A DNA stretch of 64,000 nucleotides from Christensenella sp034926635. Lineage in GTDB: Bacteria > Bacillota > Clostridia > Christensenellales > Christensenellaceae. Made by a program: the position numbers and the translations under genes. Under the pieces are notes generated by a model that was not told the DNA's origin, ran no database searches, and was given only the letters and a program-made list of their open reading frames with translations. Positions within the stretch are counted from its first letter, which is position 1; every line of letters starts with the position of its first letter. The stretch covers positions 1-64,000 of the forward strand of contig JAYFQX010000012.1 of NCBI GenBank assembly GCA_034926635.1. Direction: 5' to 3'. Shown here in pieces: positions 8,709 through 18,766 of this stretch.

Positions 8709-8736
8709 CCTGTCTCAAATTCTTTTTTCCCGCGCC

Positions 8737-10203
8737 TTAATATACGCTGCGAAAGCTCTGCTTTTTAAACCTGCTTTTGTCGTAAACAAGCTTGATCCCA
8801 TCGTCGATCAACGAACGGATGCTGGTCTTTCTGTCATAACATTTTGCGGGTACCGCGTTGCCGGAGCATTTTTCCCAGGATAAATATCCTCTTTTGGCAA
8901 ACCCGGTAAAATCGCTGCGCATCTCAGCCGCGATCCTGCGGATCACGCGCCGTGCAGGCAGACAAAACATAAAAATCGAGCTCAGAGCGCCGTAAGTCCC
9001 GAACAAATATGGAATATCGCTGGAATGACATGCCCCCAGCCTTGTCATTTTCATAATAGCCGTCGCATATTCAAAGCTGTACGCCCAAACATTGGACCGC
9101 TGCGCCATGCCCTGCGCAAACCAGTCGCTGGAAAGGCGAAACGCCTGATCCGTTACAAACCGCGCCTCTCTGCGCGCGCCATACTTGCGATAGCCATCCA
9201 GGATCTTGTCCTTTAATTCCTTTGGCTCACGCGACAAAATAGAAAGCGCGATCTCCTTGATCGGGATAAAAAACGAGAGGATCTTGCTGCACACAAACGA
9301 CATCTCGTCCCGTGTATTGCCGATCAGCAGCGGAATTTCCCCTGCCGCGCCGTTTGCTGCCGACGGGATCGGAAAATCCGGCACAAGCGCACCGTCAATC
9401 ACAATCGTAAACGTATATTCGCTCTGTCCGCTGCGCCGCATAAACCCCTTTTGCCCGCGCACTAGCCTGCGTGCCGAAGCGTCCTTCAGTTCCCGCGCGT
9501 TGTCGATCCCGGCATATTCCAAAAACCGCTGCGCCACATTCTGCGCTTCCTGCCGCGTATGCATCCAAACAGGGCAGCCGCTCATCATGATTGCCTTGGC
9601 AATGTACGGCTTTGCGGACGGCATTGTGATCAGCGCGCTCACCGCGTTTGCACCAGCCGATTGCCCGATCGCCGTAATGTTGTGCGGATCACCGCCAAAC
9701 GCTTCAATGTTTTCATAAACCCACCGCAGCGCCGCCACAATATCCGACATCCCGCAGTTTGGTTCAAATTCTTCTCCCAAAAAAGAAAAATCAAGACAGC
9801 CAAGCGCGCCCAGACGGTAATTGATGGTCACCACCACCACGTCGCCCTCCCGCGCCAGCCTTGTCCCTTCATAACGCGATTCCGCGCCCGATCCCCTGCA
9901 AAACGAGCCGCCCGGCACATAGAACAAAACCGCCTTTTTCTTGGCGCCGCCCTGCGGCGTCCAAATGTTAAGAGTCAGGCAATCCTCATCCGCAAACCAG
10001 CCCGACGTGCCGTTCTGTGGACACCACTTGCCGTAGTTTGACGCGTCCAGCACGCCTTCCCAGCCCGGGTGCGGCTGCGCATGCCGAAACCGCAGCGCTC
10101 CCACCGGGGGCGCCGCATAGGGGATCCCCCGGAATAGCCATGTATTTTTCCGCACAGTCCCGCAGACCGCGCCGGATCTTGTATGAAGTGTAATCCGTTC
10201 CAT
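8737..10203 (-). CDS. type-B carboxylesterase (para-nitrobenzyl esterase family)
   Basis: 488 residues, alpha/beta-hydrolase fold of the cholinesterase/type-B esterase family. Visible marks are FRGIPYAAPPVG near the N-terminus, EDCLTLNIW, the nucleophile elbow AIGQSAGAN, an acidic segment NTRDEMSF and a histidine in GACHSSDIPYLFG. The usual oxyanion-loop H-G-G is P-G-G here (FYVPGGSF). There is no signal peptide, so it is probably cytoplasmic and cleaves small esters; the substrate is unknown. The start at 10203 is preferred because AAAGG lies six bases upstream and family homology begins there; a longer reading would run into the next gene. A close paralogue (52135-53619) is encoded elsewhere in the window. 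Confidence 0.9.
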   Translation of the reverse strand: MERITLHTRSGAVCGTVRKNTWLFRGIPYAAPPVGALRFRHAQPHPGWEGVLDASNYGKWCPQNGTSGWFADEDCLTLNIWTPQGGAKKKAVLFYVPGGSFCRGSGAESRYEGTRLAREGDVVVVTINYRLGALGCLDFSFLGEEFEPNCGMSDIVAALRWVYENIEAFGGDPHNITAIGQSAGANAVSALITMPSAKPYIAKAIMMSGCPVWMHTRQEAQNVAQRFLEYAGIDNARELKDASARRLVRGQKGFMRRSGQSEYTFTIVIDGALVPDFPIPSAANGAAGEIPLLIGNTRDEMSFVCSKILSFFIPIKEIALSILSREPKELKDKILDGYRKYGARREARFVTDQAFRLSSDWFAQGMAQRSNVWAYSFEYATAIMKMTRLGACHSSDIPYLFGTYGALSSIFMFCLPARRVIRRIAAEMRSDFTGFAKRGYLSWEKCSGNAVPAKCYDRKTSIRSLIDDGIKLVYDKSRFKKQSFRSVY

Positions 10204-10217
10204 TCTATGCCTTTCTT

Positions 10218-10820
10218 TCAGGACATATACATCGCGCCCACAACCACCAAAGCGATTGCAAACGCAATTGCGGCGCAGGCACTGCCCCACGCCAGTTCAC
10301 GCCCCGTATGCCTTTTTAAAACAAGCGACGACCATGCAACCACGGCAAAAAGCGCCACGCACGGAGCCACCGCTCCCCAGCCGATCAAATATACGGCTAA
10401 AATCAACGGTCCTGCAATGCTGCACGCATGTCCGCTTGCACGTACGCCCACAAGCCTGTTAAAAATCAATAATGTCACAACAGAGAAGAAATAACACCAG
10501 TAAACCAGCATCAATTCCTGGGATGCACCCGCAAGCAGCCCATATACCACAGCCGCCGCATATCCCGCCGCGCTTGTCAAAAATGCCAGCTTGCGCTGCC
10601 CTTCTCTTTTCTGTCGCCTGTAATGCGGGATCACCGCAGCCAGAGGATACGCAAGCGCCGGAATCACCATCAAAAACAAAAGCGATAGCAACAGCTGCAT
10701 AACGCCCGAAAAAACGGTGTTCCTGCAAAAAAACAATACAACCAGCAGCAGGCATACCTGCACCGGCGGCACCGTCACCGTCCTGATCACCTTCGCAGCT
10801 TTTTCTTTCCCTGTAGCCAT
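10218..10820 (-). CDS. PAP2-like integral membrane protein
   Basis: About 200 residues with roughly six hydrophobic helices. RASGHACSIAGPL resembles the central S-G-H motif of the PAP2 (type 2 phosphatidic acid phosphatase) family, and SSLVLKRHTGRE resembles the third motif, with Ser and Glu at positions usually Arg and Asp. The first motif is not clear, so catalysis is uncertain. It lies 14 bp before the esterase start on the same strand and is probably co-transcribed. A TTG at 10871 would add 17 residues; ATG 10820 with GGGG upstream is preferred. Confidence 0.65.
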   Translation of the reverse strand: MATGKEKAAKVIRTVTVPPVQVCLLLVVLFFCRNTVFSGVMQLLLSLLFLMVIPALAYPLAAVIPHYRRQKREGQRKLAFLTSAAGYAAAVVYGLLAGASQELMLVYWCYFFSVVTLLIFNRLVGVRASGHACSIAGPLILAVYLIGWGAVAPCVALFAVVAWSSLVLKRHTGRELAWGSACAAIAFAIALVVVGAMYMS

Positions 10821-10976
10821 CCTAACCCCGCCGTTCCATATTCTTTTGCGTCCGGCTGTTTTCTTGACCAAAAAACCGAACCCATGTTAGAATAATATAA
10901 CACAAATCCAGGCAATTCAATGACAGAATTTAGATTTTGTTTACATAATCATACAAAAATCGGAAAGAGTAACAAT

Positions 10977-11561
10977 ATGTGCGAAGATAAACGGATCCGA
11001 AAAACAAAAAGCCACCTGCGGCAGACGCTGGTCAGCATGCTGGACGAAAAACCATTTGAAAAAATAACGGTCAAAGAGCTGTGCACCGCTTCTGAGACCA
11101 GCCGCATTACGTTCTATACCCATTTCAGCGATAAGTATGATCTCGCCGAGTCTGTTTTTTCCACGTTTATTTTGCACGCACAGGAAAATTTTCGTATCAG
11201 GCAGGCAACAGAAAACCCGTCACGCGACGCCGTCCAAAGCTACTGCAACCTGCTTGACTGCATCTTGGATCTATATTATGAAAACTATGGTTTTTTCCGA
11301 CATACGCGCCCGGAAGAGAGTCCCTATCTCAACACCGCCCTCTTCCGTTATTTGCTTCAATACGTGGGAAAAATGGCGCAGGACGAAAGCGGCTCGCTTT
11401 CCCCGCGGTATTCTCTGGAAAAATGGGCAGGGTTTATCCTGTACGGGCTTTGGGGATTTGTCAACGCCAGCAGCGATGATCCTGCGCAAACGCGTGCAGA
11501 GGCGCGCGAGCTTTTGAAAAACATCCTCACATCCGATGCGCTTGCGGTTCCCACGCCATAA
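10977..11561 (+). CDS. TetR/AcrR-family transcriptional regulator
   Basis: 194 residues. The N-terminal helix-turn-helix is typical: RKTKSHLRQTLVSML, EKITVKELC, SRITFYTHFSDKYDL. The C-terminal part is a variable ligand/dimerisation domain, of the kind seen in DhaS-like TetR proteins. The ATG at 10977 has GGAAAGAG seven bases upstream; a reading from 10920 would add 19 unrelated residues. It is divergent from the PAP2-like gene and esterase, with about 150 bp between the starts, so repression of that pair and of itself is likely. Confidence 0.85.
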   Translation: MCEDKRIRKTKSHLRQTLVSMLDEKPFEKITVKELCTASETSRITFYTHFSDKYDLAESVFSTFILHAQENFRIRQATENPSRDAVQSYCNLLDCILDLYYENYGFFRHTRPEESPYLNTALFRYLLQYVGKMAQDESGSLSPRYSLEKWAGFILYGLWGFVNASSDDPAQTRAEARELLKNILTSDALAVPTP

Positions 11562-11579
11562 AAGTTCATTTTTCGTGCA

Positions 11580-11608
11580 TAGACAAACATTTGTAAACGC
11601 GTTATACT
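11580..11608 (+). promoter_or_regulatory. promoter of the GGDEF gene
   Basis: TAGACA (11580-11585) and TATACT (11603-11608) have a 17-base spacer. The predicted start near 11615 gives a leader of about 150 bases before the coding region. No riboswitch was recognised in that leader. Confidence 0.6.
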
Positions 11609-11766
11609 AGCAATATACCATTGAATGAATTTTTTGCTGTTAGACAGCGCAAAACGTATTCGGCTCGCCGGCAGGCGGTCATGCATCCCAACGCATTCTC
11701 CCACCGGTTTTCGGCGTCTTGTGCAAAAACAAAGGAACGGATAGCTTCCAAAAAGACGGGTGGACC

Positions 11767-13884
11767 ATGGAGAATCGACCGACCAAAGAACCATTACATG
11801 AAAATTATTTAAACGAAACGGAATTACTGATAGTTGCCCGGCAAACCGGCGTTTTTGTCATTCGCTACCATATTGCCGAGCATATTGCCGAACGCTTTTT
11901 TGATTCCATGGCTTTGTTCGGCGTTCCTAAGGTAACGGAAAACTTCCCGGAATGTATGCTTGGCACAGGCTTTATTTCAAACGAAACCATAGACGATTAT
12001 CGGAGTTTGTTTGACAACATCCACGCCGGAATAGCGTCGGGCAGCGCAAGTGTGCAATTACGGCAAAAAAGCGGCGACTTCTGCTGGTATCAGGTGGCAT
12101 ATTCGCTGGTTGCGGGCGAGGACGGCGACCCCGTTACCGCAATCATTACTTTTTTTGATAATACCGAAGCGCGGGAGATGGAGATCGCCTATAAAAAATG
12201 GCGCGCCAGCCTTTCTACGCTTCTGGACAAAAGCATGTTGTTCGCAGAAGTGAATTTAACCAATGATTCCGTGGAGTATTTGGAGGGCTTTGCCCTGCGC
12301 CAGCTTGGCAGGCATACCACGCTCAGTGCTTTGGTGGAATATGATGCCGCCCGTTTTGTGGTTTCAAAATTCCAAGATGCGTTCCATAACTTTTTCGGTC
12401 GCGTCCGCCTGCTCCATCTCTTTTACAGCGGTGTCACGGAAGACAGCCTGGAATACCGTATGCACATCGACGGCAAAGACTGCTGGACCCGCGCGGACGT
12501 GCATATGATGAAGTATCCCCATTCCGATGAAGTAATGATGATCGTAACCTTTATGGATATCGACAAGCAGCGCCGTGAGATCGCCAAGCTGTCGCATATG
12601 GCTTCGCACGATCCTCTGACCGGTGTTCTGAACCGGCAGGCCATGGAACAGCGCATCACGCAGGCTCTCAAGGATCTGCCCCAGGAGCAGACCTGTGCGC
12701 TCTTTATTATTGATCTGGATAATTTCAAGCAGGTAAACGACCAAATCGGTCACCAAAGCGGCGACGCCCTGATCCAAAAATCTGCGGCGGTGATTTCTTC
12801 CATTTTCCGTACGCCCGACCTCGTGGGGCGGCTCGGCGGAGATGAATTCATTGTCTTTTTAACAGGGAACATCACGCCCACCCTCGCCGCACAGCGTGCG
12901 TCGGCATTGGTAAACGCGCTCCAGTTTAATTTTGACCAGCAAAAGCTGCTGCCCGTTACCGCCAGCGTAGGCGTAGCGCTCAGCAGCGGGCAGGCTAAGT
13001 TCGACCTGCTTTACCACATTGCAGATACCGCGCTGTATACAGCCAAACGCGCAGGGAAAAACGAATACCACCTGATCAACGCAGATACCAGCAAGGAACT
13101 GCATGAAGCGCATTTTCCGCCGTCGCTTGACCCTATCCACCTGCAGGCCATGCTGGAATATATGGCTGGCAGCCTGCTGATTGTGGAGGTCGGCAAAAAA
13201 ATAGAGGCTTCCTATATCAGCCCCAGCTATTACAAGCGAATGGGACTTGCGCCGGAGCCTGCCCGGGAAACCGGGAAGAAACTATTTTTCTATATTTTTG
13301 AAGAAGATGCGCCCGGCTTACGCAGCGCCTTCAAGGAAGTCGCGCAAACCGGCGTAGCAACGCATTATTCTTACCGCACCCAGCTTCCCGGACGCCCTGA
13401 TGTTTATTGGCACGACATGCGCATCGCGCGGATGCCCGGCAAAAATGACGGCGCGCGGATGCTGGTATGCGCTATCCACGACATCACGGATTTAAAATAT
13501 GCCTGTGACCGTCTTCGCATTGTCACAGACCTGATCCTGGAAAAAGCCAATACGCTGGTCTGGTTTTTAGACCTTTCCAAAAACGAGCTGCGCATTCAAA
13601 ACAGCGGCCCCAATTTCCGGCAATATCAATCAAAAATTTTCCATGCGGTGCCTGACAGCATCCTTACGGAAGCTCTTCTGCCCGCTGATTCTTTTGATGC
13701 CGTACGGCAAATGTATCAGGATGTCATCAATGGCGTCGAGGGCAAGGACTATTCCTTCCAGATCCGCGACGCGCAAGGGAGCCTCCTTTCCTGCACCGCT
13801 TCCTTTTCTCTTCTCTGCGGGAAAGACGGATCACCGCTGCACGCGGTCGGCATCCTCACAATGCCGCCCTCCGCAGTGCTTTAA
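11767..13884 (+). CDS. PAS-GGDEF diguanylate cyclase
   Basis: 705 residues with PAS-like sensory segments on both sides of a central GGDEF domain. The catalytic signature is intact (RLGGDEF, residues 355-361), and an RxxD inhibitory site (RTPD, 348-351) lies exactly five residues before it, so the enzyme should make c-di-GMP and be product-inhibited. HDPLTGVLNR and DLDNFKQVND mark the start of the domain. PAS-like segments lie at about 25-130 and 190-270; two more follow the cyclase domain, which is less usual. No membrane helix is visible, so it is cytoplasmic. The ATG at 11767 is preferred over an upstream TTG at 11719. It is a likely source of ligand for the riboswitch at 651-750, though this is inference. 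Confidence 0.9.
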   Translation: MENRPTKEPLHENYLNETELLIVARQTGVFVIRYHIAEHIAERFFDSMALFGVPKVTENFPECMLGTGFISNETIDDYRSLFDNIHAGIASGSASVQLRQKSGDFCWYQVAYSLVAGEDGDPVTAIITFFDNTEAREMEIAYKKWRASLSTLLDKSMLFAEVNLTNDSVEYLEGFALRQLGRHTTLSALVEYDAARFVVSKFQDAFHNFFGRVRLLHLFYSGVTEDSLEYRMHIDGKDCWTRADVHMMKYPHSDEVMMIVTFMDIDKQRREIAKLSHMASHDPLTGVLNRQAMEQRITQALKDLPQEQTCALFIIDLDNFKQVNDQIGHQSGDALIQKSAAVISSIFRTPDLVGRLGGDEFIVFLTGNITPTLAAQRASALVNALQFNFDQQKLLPVTASVGVALSSGQAKFDLLYHIADTALYTAKRAGKNEYHLINADTSKELHEAHFPPSLDPIHLQAMLEYMAGSLLIVEVGKKIEASYISPSYYKRMGLAPEPARETGKKLFFYIFEEDAPGLRSAFKEVAQTGVATHYSYRTQLPGRPDVYWHDMRIARMPGKNDGARMLVCAIHDITDLKYACDRLRIVTDLILEKANTLVWFLDLSKNELRIQNSGPNFRQYQSKIFHAVPDSILTEALLPADSFDAVRQMYQDVINGVEGKDYSFQIRDAQGSLLSCTASFSLLCGKDGSPLHAVGILTMPPSAVL

Positions 13885-13927
13885 CAGGCGGGCATAACCA
13901 CCTATCATTTTTTTCATTGCATCAAAA

Positions 13928-13985
13928 AACCGGCCATGCCCGGACGAATCCTTTCCGTCCCCCGCACAGCCGGTTTGTTTTTTTG
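13928..13985. terminator. terminator between convergent GGDEF gene and glmS
   Basis: AACCGGC (13928-13934) pairs with GCCGGTT (13969-13975); T-rich sequence follows on the plus strand and an A run precedes it, so it may serve both converging genes. The inner part can form an extra small hairpin. Confidence 0.7.
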
Positions 13986-13986
13986 T

Positions 13987-15813
13987 TTATTCCACCGTCA
14001 CACTCTTGGCAAGGTTGCGCGGCTTATCTACATCGCAGCCCTTTTGCACCGCCATATGGTATGCAAAAATCTGCATGGGGATAATCGCGATCATCGTTGC
14101 GAGGAAGTCCTCGCAGTCGGGGATGGTCACCATCTTATCCGCAATATCACGCGCCATATCCTTATATTTTTCCTGCGTGATCACCAGCACCACCGCACCG
14201 CGCGCCGTCACTTCCTTGACGTTGCTGATACATTTTTCCAGCAGCTCTCCCTGCGTGAGCACCGCCACCACCAGCGTGCCCTTTTCAATCAGCGCAATCG
14301 TGCCGTGCTTCAGCTCTCCGCCCGCATACGCCTCGGAATGGATATAGCTGATCTCCTTTAATTTCAAAGACCCTTCCATGGCGAGCGCGTAATCAAGACC
14401 ACGCCCAATATAAAACACACTGCTTTCAGTAAAATGTTCATAAGCAAATTTTTGTAGCAGCTCGCGTTTCTCAAGAACCTGCGCTGCTTTTTCCGGAATG
14501 GTTTTCAGCTCCTCGACATACTTTTCATAATCTTCCTGCCCCAGAATGTCCTTTGCCCGGGCAAGCTTTAAGCAGAACAAGTAAAGCGCCATCAGCTGCG
14601 TCGTATACGCCTTGGTGGAAGCCACCGCAATCTCCATACCCGCGCGGGTATAAAGCACGCTATCCGCTTCGCGCGCCACGGTAGAACCGACCACATTGGC
14701 AATCGCCAGCACATAAGCGCCGCGTTTTTTTGCTTCGCGCAGGGCGGCGATGGTGTCTGCGGTCTCGCCCGACTGGCTCACTACGATCACAAAATCGTCA
14801 CTGTCCATGATCGGATTCTTATAACGGAATTCCGAGGCGATCTCCACCTCGACCGGCACACGCGCAAACCGCTCGATAATATATTTTGCCACGTACGACG
14901 CATGGAACGCCGTTCCGCACGCCACAATCGTAATCTTTTTGATCTTTTTGAGATCTTCGTCCGTGAGTCCTGCCTCTGCAAGCGTGATCTCATCGTCTTC
15001 AAGGCGCGGGTTCATGGTTTCCGCAAGAACTTTGGGCTGCTCCTCGATCTCCTTGAGCATAAAATGCGGATATCCGGCTTTTTCCGCCTGCGATACATCC
15101 CATTCCACGGTATACGGCTCGCGGCGAATTTCGTTTAAAACCTCGTCATACAGCGTCACGCTGTCTTTTTTGATCACCGCGATCTCGCCGTTGTTAAGGA
15201 AATATACATCACGCGTATATTCCAGCAGCGCCGGGATATCCGAAGCGATCAGGTTCTCACCTTTCCCGACGCCCACCACCAGCGGGCTGTCCTTTCTGAC
15301 CGCCACGATCTCGTCCGGAAACCGCTCGCTCACAACGCCCAGCGCATAGCTGCCGCGCAGCTTGGAAATTGCGGTAGAAACCGCCTCTTTGAGGTCGTCT
15401 TTCATATAATAGTTGATCAAATGCACGATGACTTCCGTATCGGTCTGCGATACGAATTTTACGCCTTTCTTCTCCAAAGACTCGCGCAGCTGCAAATAAT
15501 TTTCAATAATCCCGTTATGTACGATGGCGAGATCCCCCACCATATTAATATGCGGATGCGCGTTTGCGCGGCTGGGTTCGCCGTGTGTCGCCCATCGCGT
15601 GTGCCCGATGCCTACCGTGTGATCGGCGGAAATATTTTCCACCAGTGCTTTAAGCCCTTTCAACTTGCCTTTTTCCTTCACGACCTCCATTTTGCCGTCC
15701 TTCAAAAACGCAACGCCCGCGCTGTCATAGCCGCGGTATTCCAGCTTGCTGAGCCCTCCGATCAAAACCGGGATCACATTCCGGTCCCCTACATATCCAA
15801 CAATGCCGCACAT
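13987..15813 (-). CDS. glmS: glutamine-fructose-6-phosphate aminotransferase
   Basis: 608 residues, full length. It makes glucosamine-6-phosphate from fructose-6-phosphate and glutamine, the first step toward UDP-GlcNAc and peptidoglycan. The N-terminal Cys2 nucleophile (MCGIVGYVG), GIGHTRWATHG and HNGIIENY of the glutaminase domain are present. Two SIS sugar-isomerase domains follow (SQSGETADT, ASTKAYTTQ), and the protein ends in DKPRNLAKSVTVE, as in the family. GGGAGA precedes the ATG. The roughly 100-base leader is too short for, and lacks, the glmS ribozyme found before this gene in many Bacillota, so control must be by other means. Confidence 0.97.
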   Translation of the reverse strand: MCGIVGYVGDRNVIPVLIGGLSKLEYRGYDSAGVAFLKDGKMEVVKEKGKLKGLKALVENISADHTVGIGHTRWATHGEPSRANAHPHINMVGDLAIVHNGIIENYLQLRESLEKKGVKFVSQTDTEVIVHLINYYMKDDLKEAVSTAISKLRGSYALGVVSERFPDEIVAVRKDSPLVVGVGKGENLIASDIPALLEYTRDVYFLNNGEIAVIKKDSVTLYDEVLNEIRREPYTVEWDVSQAEKAGYPHFMLKEIEEQPKVLAETMNPRLEDDEITLAEAGLTDEDLKKIKKITIVACGTAFHASYVAKYIIERFARVPVEVEIASEFRYKNPIMDSDDFVIVVSQSGETADTIAALREAKKRGAYVLAIANVVGSTVAREADSVLYTRAGMEIAVASTKAYTTQLMALYLFCLKLARAKDILGQEDYEKYVEELKTIPEKAAQVLEKRELLQKFAYEHFTESSVFYIGRGLDYALAMEGSLKLKEISYIHSEAYAGGELKHGTIALIEKGTLVVAVLTQGELLEKCISNVKEVTARGAVVLVITQEKYKDMARDIADKMVTIPDCEDFLATMIAIIPMQIFAYHMAVQKGCDVDKPRNLAKSVTVE

Positions 15814-15939
15814 AGGCTGATTTCTCCCTTTCCCATATAAATTTATCGCAGGTTCAAGCGGTTTTTTGACCGCCTGCCCCGTTTTTTTAAAAACAATACC
15901 CGTATTATACCTGATTTTCCCGTAAAAGAAAAGCGCGCC

Positions 15940-16593
15940 TTATTTTTCTTCCCCCGGAAATTCCCGCGCATAGGCATATGCCATGACCGATGCGCCTGCA
16001 GCCGCAAGCGGCTTTAACGCCTCTGCCATGGTCGCGCCCGTGGTATAAATATCGTCTATCAATAAAACATTCTTCCCCTTGATCTCCGCGTTTTCCACAA
16101 GCGCAAACGCGCCGCGTATATTCTCGGCACGCTCCGCCGAATTAAACCGGTACTGCGGTTTGGTATTCTTTTCCCGCACCAGCAGCGGCACAAACGGCAA
16201 TCCGAGCAGCATCGCGAGATTCCCGGCAATCAACTCTGCCTGGTCATACCCGCGCATTTGCTTTCGCTCCGGATGGATGGGCACAAACGTCACCAAATCC
16301 GCATGCACCTCATAATCCTGCAAAAAATCCGCCATTTTCTGTGCGATCAAAACAGCATACCGCGGCATATCTCCATATTTGAAACGGCGCAGCAGCCCGC
16401 GCACGGCACCACTGTAGCGATACGCGTATAAAACGCCCCCGCCGCAAAACCCATCGCGGTTCAAAAGCGCGTTTTCTTCTGATTCACACTGCGCACAGCA
16501 AAGCTGTCCTTCTGGAATTTCCCGCCCGCAACAGGCGCACTGCGCACCCGTCAACGTCAGACTCCCGATTAGTTCACGCCATCTGCTTTTCAT
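15940..16593 (-). CDS. comF: ComF-family phosphoribosyltransferase-like protein
   Basis: 217 residues. An N-terminal zinc-finger-like part with two Cys pairs (CACCG, CCAQC) is followed by a type I PRTase fold with the PRPP loop LLIDDIYTTGAT and FNSAERAENIRGAF. ComF proteins act in uptake of transforming DNA in competent bacteria, but many non-competent species keep them. The start overlaps the end of the recD2 gene by 20 bp, so the two are translated from one mRNA. Pairing with the RecD2 helicase points to DNA processing. Confidence 0.88.
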   Translation of the reverse strand: MKSRWRELIGSLTLTGAQCACCGREIPEGQLCCAQCESEENALLNRDGFCGGGVLYAYRYSGAVRGLLRRFKYGDMPRYAVLIAQKMADFLQDYEVHADLVTFVPIHPERKQMRGYDQAELIAGNLAMLLGLPFVPLLVREKNTKPQYRFNSAERAENIRGAFALVENAEIKGKNVLLIDDIYTTGATMAEALKPLAAAGASVMAYAYAREFPGEEK

Positions 16594-18766
16594 GATCCGT
16601 TATCCTGTCCAAATATTGCAGCTCTCGTTTTAAAATGGTGTTTCGCCTGCTTTGCTGCCCGTTGGAAACCATATACGAAAACGTGCGCATATCGCCGATC
16701 ACCACGACCTTCTTCTTCGCGCGCGTCATCCCCGTATAAAGGAGGTTTCGCGCAAAAAACGGATGCACCGCATACATCATGGGCATAATGACCACATCAA
16801 ACTCACTGCCCTGCGATTTATGAATGGTATAGGCGTATGCCGCATCCAGCTCCGTTAAATCGGGAAGCTCGTATTCGCAGCGTTTTCCATCTTCAAAGAG
16901 CACGCCCACCACGCCGGCATGCACGGTTTCCACCACGCCAATATCCCCGTTAAACACGCCTTCTCCAAGCTCCAGTCCGGCATCGTCGCGCCACTCGCGC
17001 GCATAATTGTTTTTGAGCTGCATCACGCGGTCGCTTTCCCGAAACACCTTGTCTCCAAACGCCGCTTCTGTCTTCTTTCCGTCTTTGTTGGCATTCACTG
17101 CTTCACGCAGCGCGGCGTTTAATTCAATGGTACCCAATTCGCCTTTTTTAATGGGCGCAATCACCTGCACGTCAGCGCCTTTCTTCCAGTATTCCAGATA
17201 ACGCGCGCAAATCATCTGTTTCGCCTGCTGCGGCGACGCTGCCATGCAAAACTCGAAGCTTTCGTCATATTCGCCCGGCACAGCCCCGCTCAGCACATCG
17301 TATGCCGCGTCAGCAATGCCGCCCGCGTTGCGAAACCGATGCGTCAAGCGGATGGACGGCACCACACCCGAATCGATCACGTCGCGCATCACGTTGCCCG
17401 GGCCAACGGACGGAAGCTGGTCCGCATCCCCTACCAAAATCAGCCGCGTGCCTTCACGCAGCGCAGCCAAAAGATTGCGGAATAAAAATACATCCAACAT
17501 GGAAACCTCGTCCACAATCACCACATCCGCATCCAGCGGATTATCCGCATTGCGGCGGAAATAACAGTTATATGCGTCCTCATCATATGAATATTCCAAC
17601 AGCCGGTGGATCGTCTTTGCTTCCATCCCGGTTGTTTCCTGCATTCGTTTGGCCGCGCGCCCCGTTGGCGCGGTCAGCGCACATACCGCGCCGCTGCCGC
17701 AAAGCACCTCCAGCACCGCACGCAAAATCGTGGTTTTGCCCGTGCCCGGGCCTCCCGTCACCACGCATACCCGGTTGTCCGCAGCCATGCGCACAGCCTG
17801 CGCCTGTTCCTCCGTCAGGGAATACTCATGCATTTTTTTGCTGATCAGCGCATCCTTGTTTATCACCTGCAAAAGCGACTGCGTTCTTGACAGTGCAAAC
17901 AACTTCGCCGCACAAGCCGTTTCCGCGCGGTAAGCGCTTTCCAAAAAAACCACCTGCATATCGGGGTAATACCGCCGCAGCACAACATCGCCATCCTGCG
18001 CCAGCAGCAAAAGCGCTTTGTTTACCTCGCCCTGCGAGACGCGCAGACGCTCCGCCACATGCGGAACAAGCTGCCTGCGAAATACATAGGTCGAGCCCCG
18101 CGCCAGCATTTTCTTCATCACGTTCAAAATCCCATTTTTCATACGAAAGGGCGACGCCGCGTCAATGCCCAGATTTGCCGCAATCTTATCCGCCGTCATA
18201 AAATCAATGCCGCGCACCGCATCAATCAAAAGATACGGGTTTTCCCGCACCTGCTTTGCCGCGTCATCCCCCAGCGCCTGCGCCGCAAGGGTCGCCTGCC
18301 GCGCGGTCAGCCCCATGCCCATCAACTCGGAATACACGTATTTTTTCAGCGAATATTCCCGAAACGCCGCGTGTATGCTGTCCGCAAGCCGCTTGGAAAC
18401 GCCTTTCACGCGCGAAAGAGCGCGGTGATCGTTTTCGATCACATCAAACGTATCATCTTCAAATTCTTCCACAATGCGCCGCGCCAGCACCTCGCCCAGC
18501 CCTTTGATAAAACCGCCGCCCAAAAACAGCGCCATATCGTTCAAATCCTGCGGCAGTGTGCTTTCGTAAGACTGCACGGCAAACTGCATACCGTACTTGG
18601 GATGCGTTTTAAAAACGCCAAAAAAGCGCGTCAGTTCCCCCGGCTTCAAATCGGGCATATTGCCCACCACAACGGTGGGCTCATCCGCCTCGATTTCAGC
18701 CACGGTATAACCATCCGCGCTTTCATAAATCTTGCTTAAAACTGTACCGGTAATTTCCTCGGTCAA
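16574..18766 (-). CDS. recD2: RecD2-type ATP-dependent 5'-3' DNA helicase
   Basis: 730 residues, superfamily 1B helicase of the RecD2/YrrC group that works without RecBC. An N-terminal OB-like part and helix-hairpin-helix segments (residues about 80-200) precede the motor domain. Walker A GGPGTGKTT lies near residue 340, DEVSM near 415, and the late motif YTIHKSQGSEFD near the C-terminus. The likely start is a TTG whose bases overlap the metK stop (TTGA), which implies translational coupling. Proposed roles in the family are repair and replication-fork processing. Confidence 0.93.
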   Translation of the reverse strand: MTEEITGTVLSKIYESADGYTVAEIEADEPTVVVGNMPDLKPGELTRFFGVFKTHPKYGMQFAVQSYESTLPQDLNDMALFLGGGFIKGLGEVLARRIVEEFEDDTFDVIENDHRALSRVKGVSKRLADSIHAAFREYSLKKYVYSELMGMGLTARQATLAAQALGDDAAKQVRENPYLLIDAVRGIDFMTADKIAANLGIDAASPFRMKNGILNVMKKMLARGSTYVFRRQLVPHVAERLRVSQGEVNKALLLLAQDGDVVLRRYYPDMQVVFLESAYRAETACAAKLFALSRTQSLLQVINKDALISKKMHEYSLTEEQAQAVRMAADNRVCVVTGGPGTGKTTILRAVLEVLCGSGAVCALTAPTGRAAKRMQETTGMEAKTIHRLLEYSYDEDAYNCYFRRNADNPLDADVVIVDEVSMLDVFLFRNLLAALREGTRLILVGDADQLPSVGPGNVMRDVIDSGVVPSIRLTHRFRNAGGIADAAYDVLSGAVPGEYDESFEFCMAASPQQAKQMICARYLEYWKKGADVQVIAPIKKGELGTIELNAALREAVNANKDGKKTEAAFGDKVFRESDRVMQLKNNYAREWRDDAGLELGEGVFNGDIGVVETVHAGVVGVLFEDGKRCEYELPDLTELDAAYAYTIHKSQGSEFDVVIMPMMYAVHPFFARNLLYTGMTRAKKKVVVIGDMRTFSYMVSNGQQSRRNTILKRELQYLDRITDHEKQMA

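Noticed and set aside
8437..8883. 148-residue plus-strand open frame
   Set aside because: It begins before the adhesin terminator hairpin, spans it and runs into the antisense of the esterase gene; no family features.
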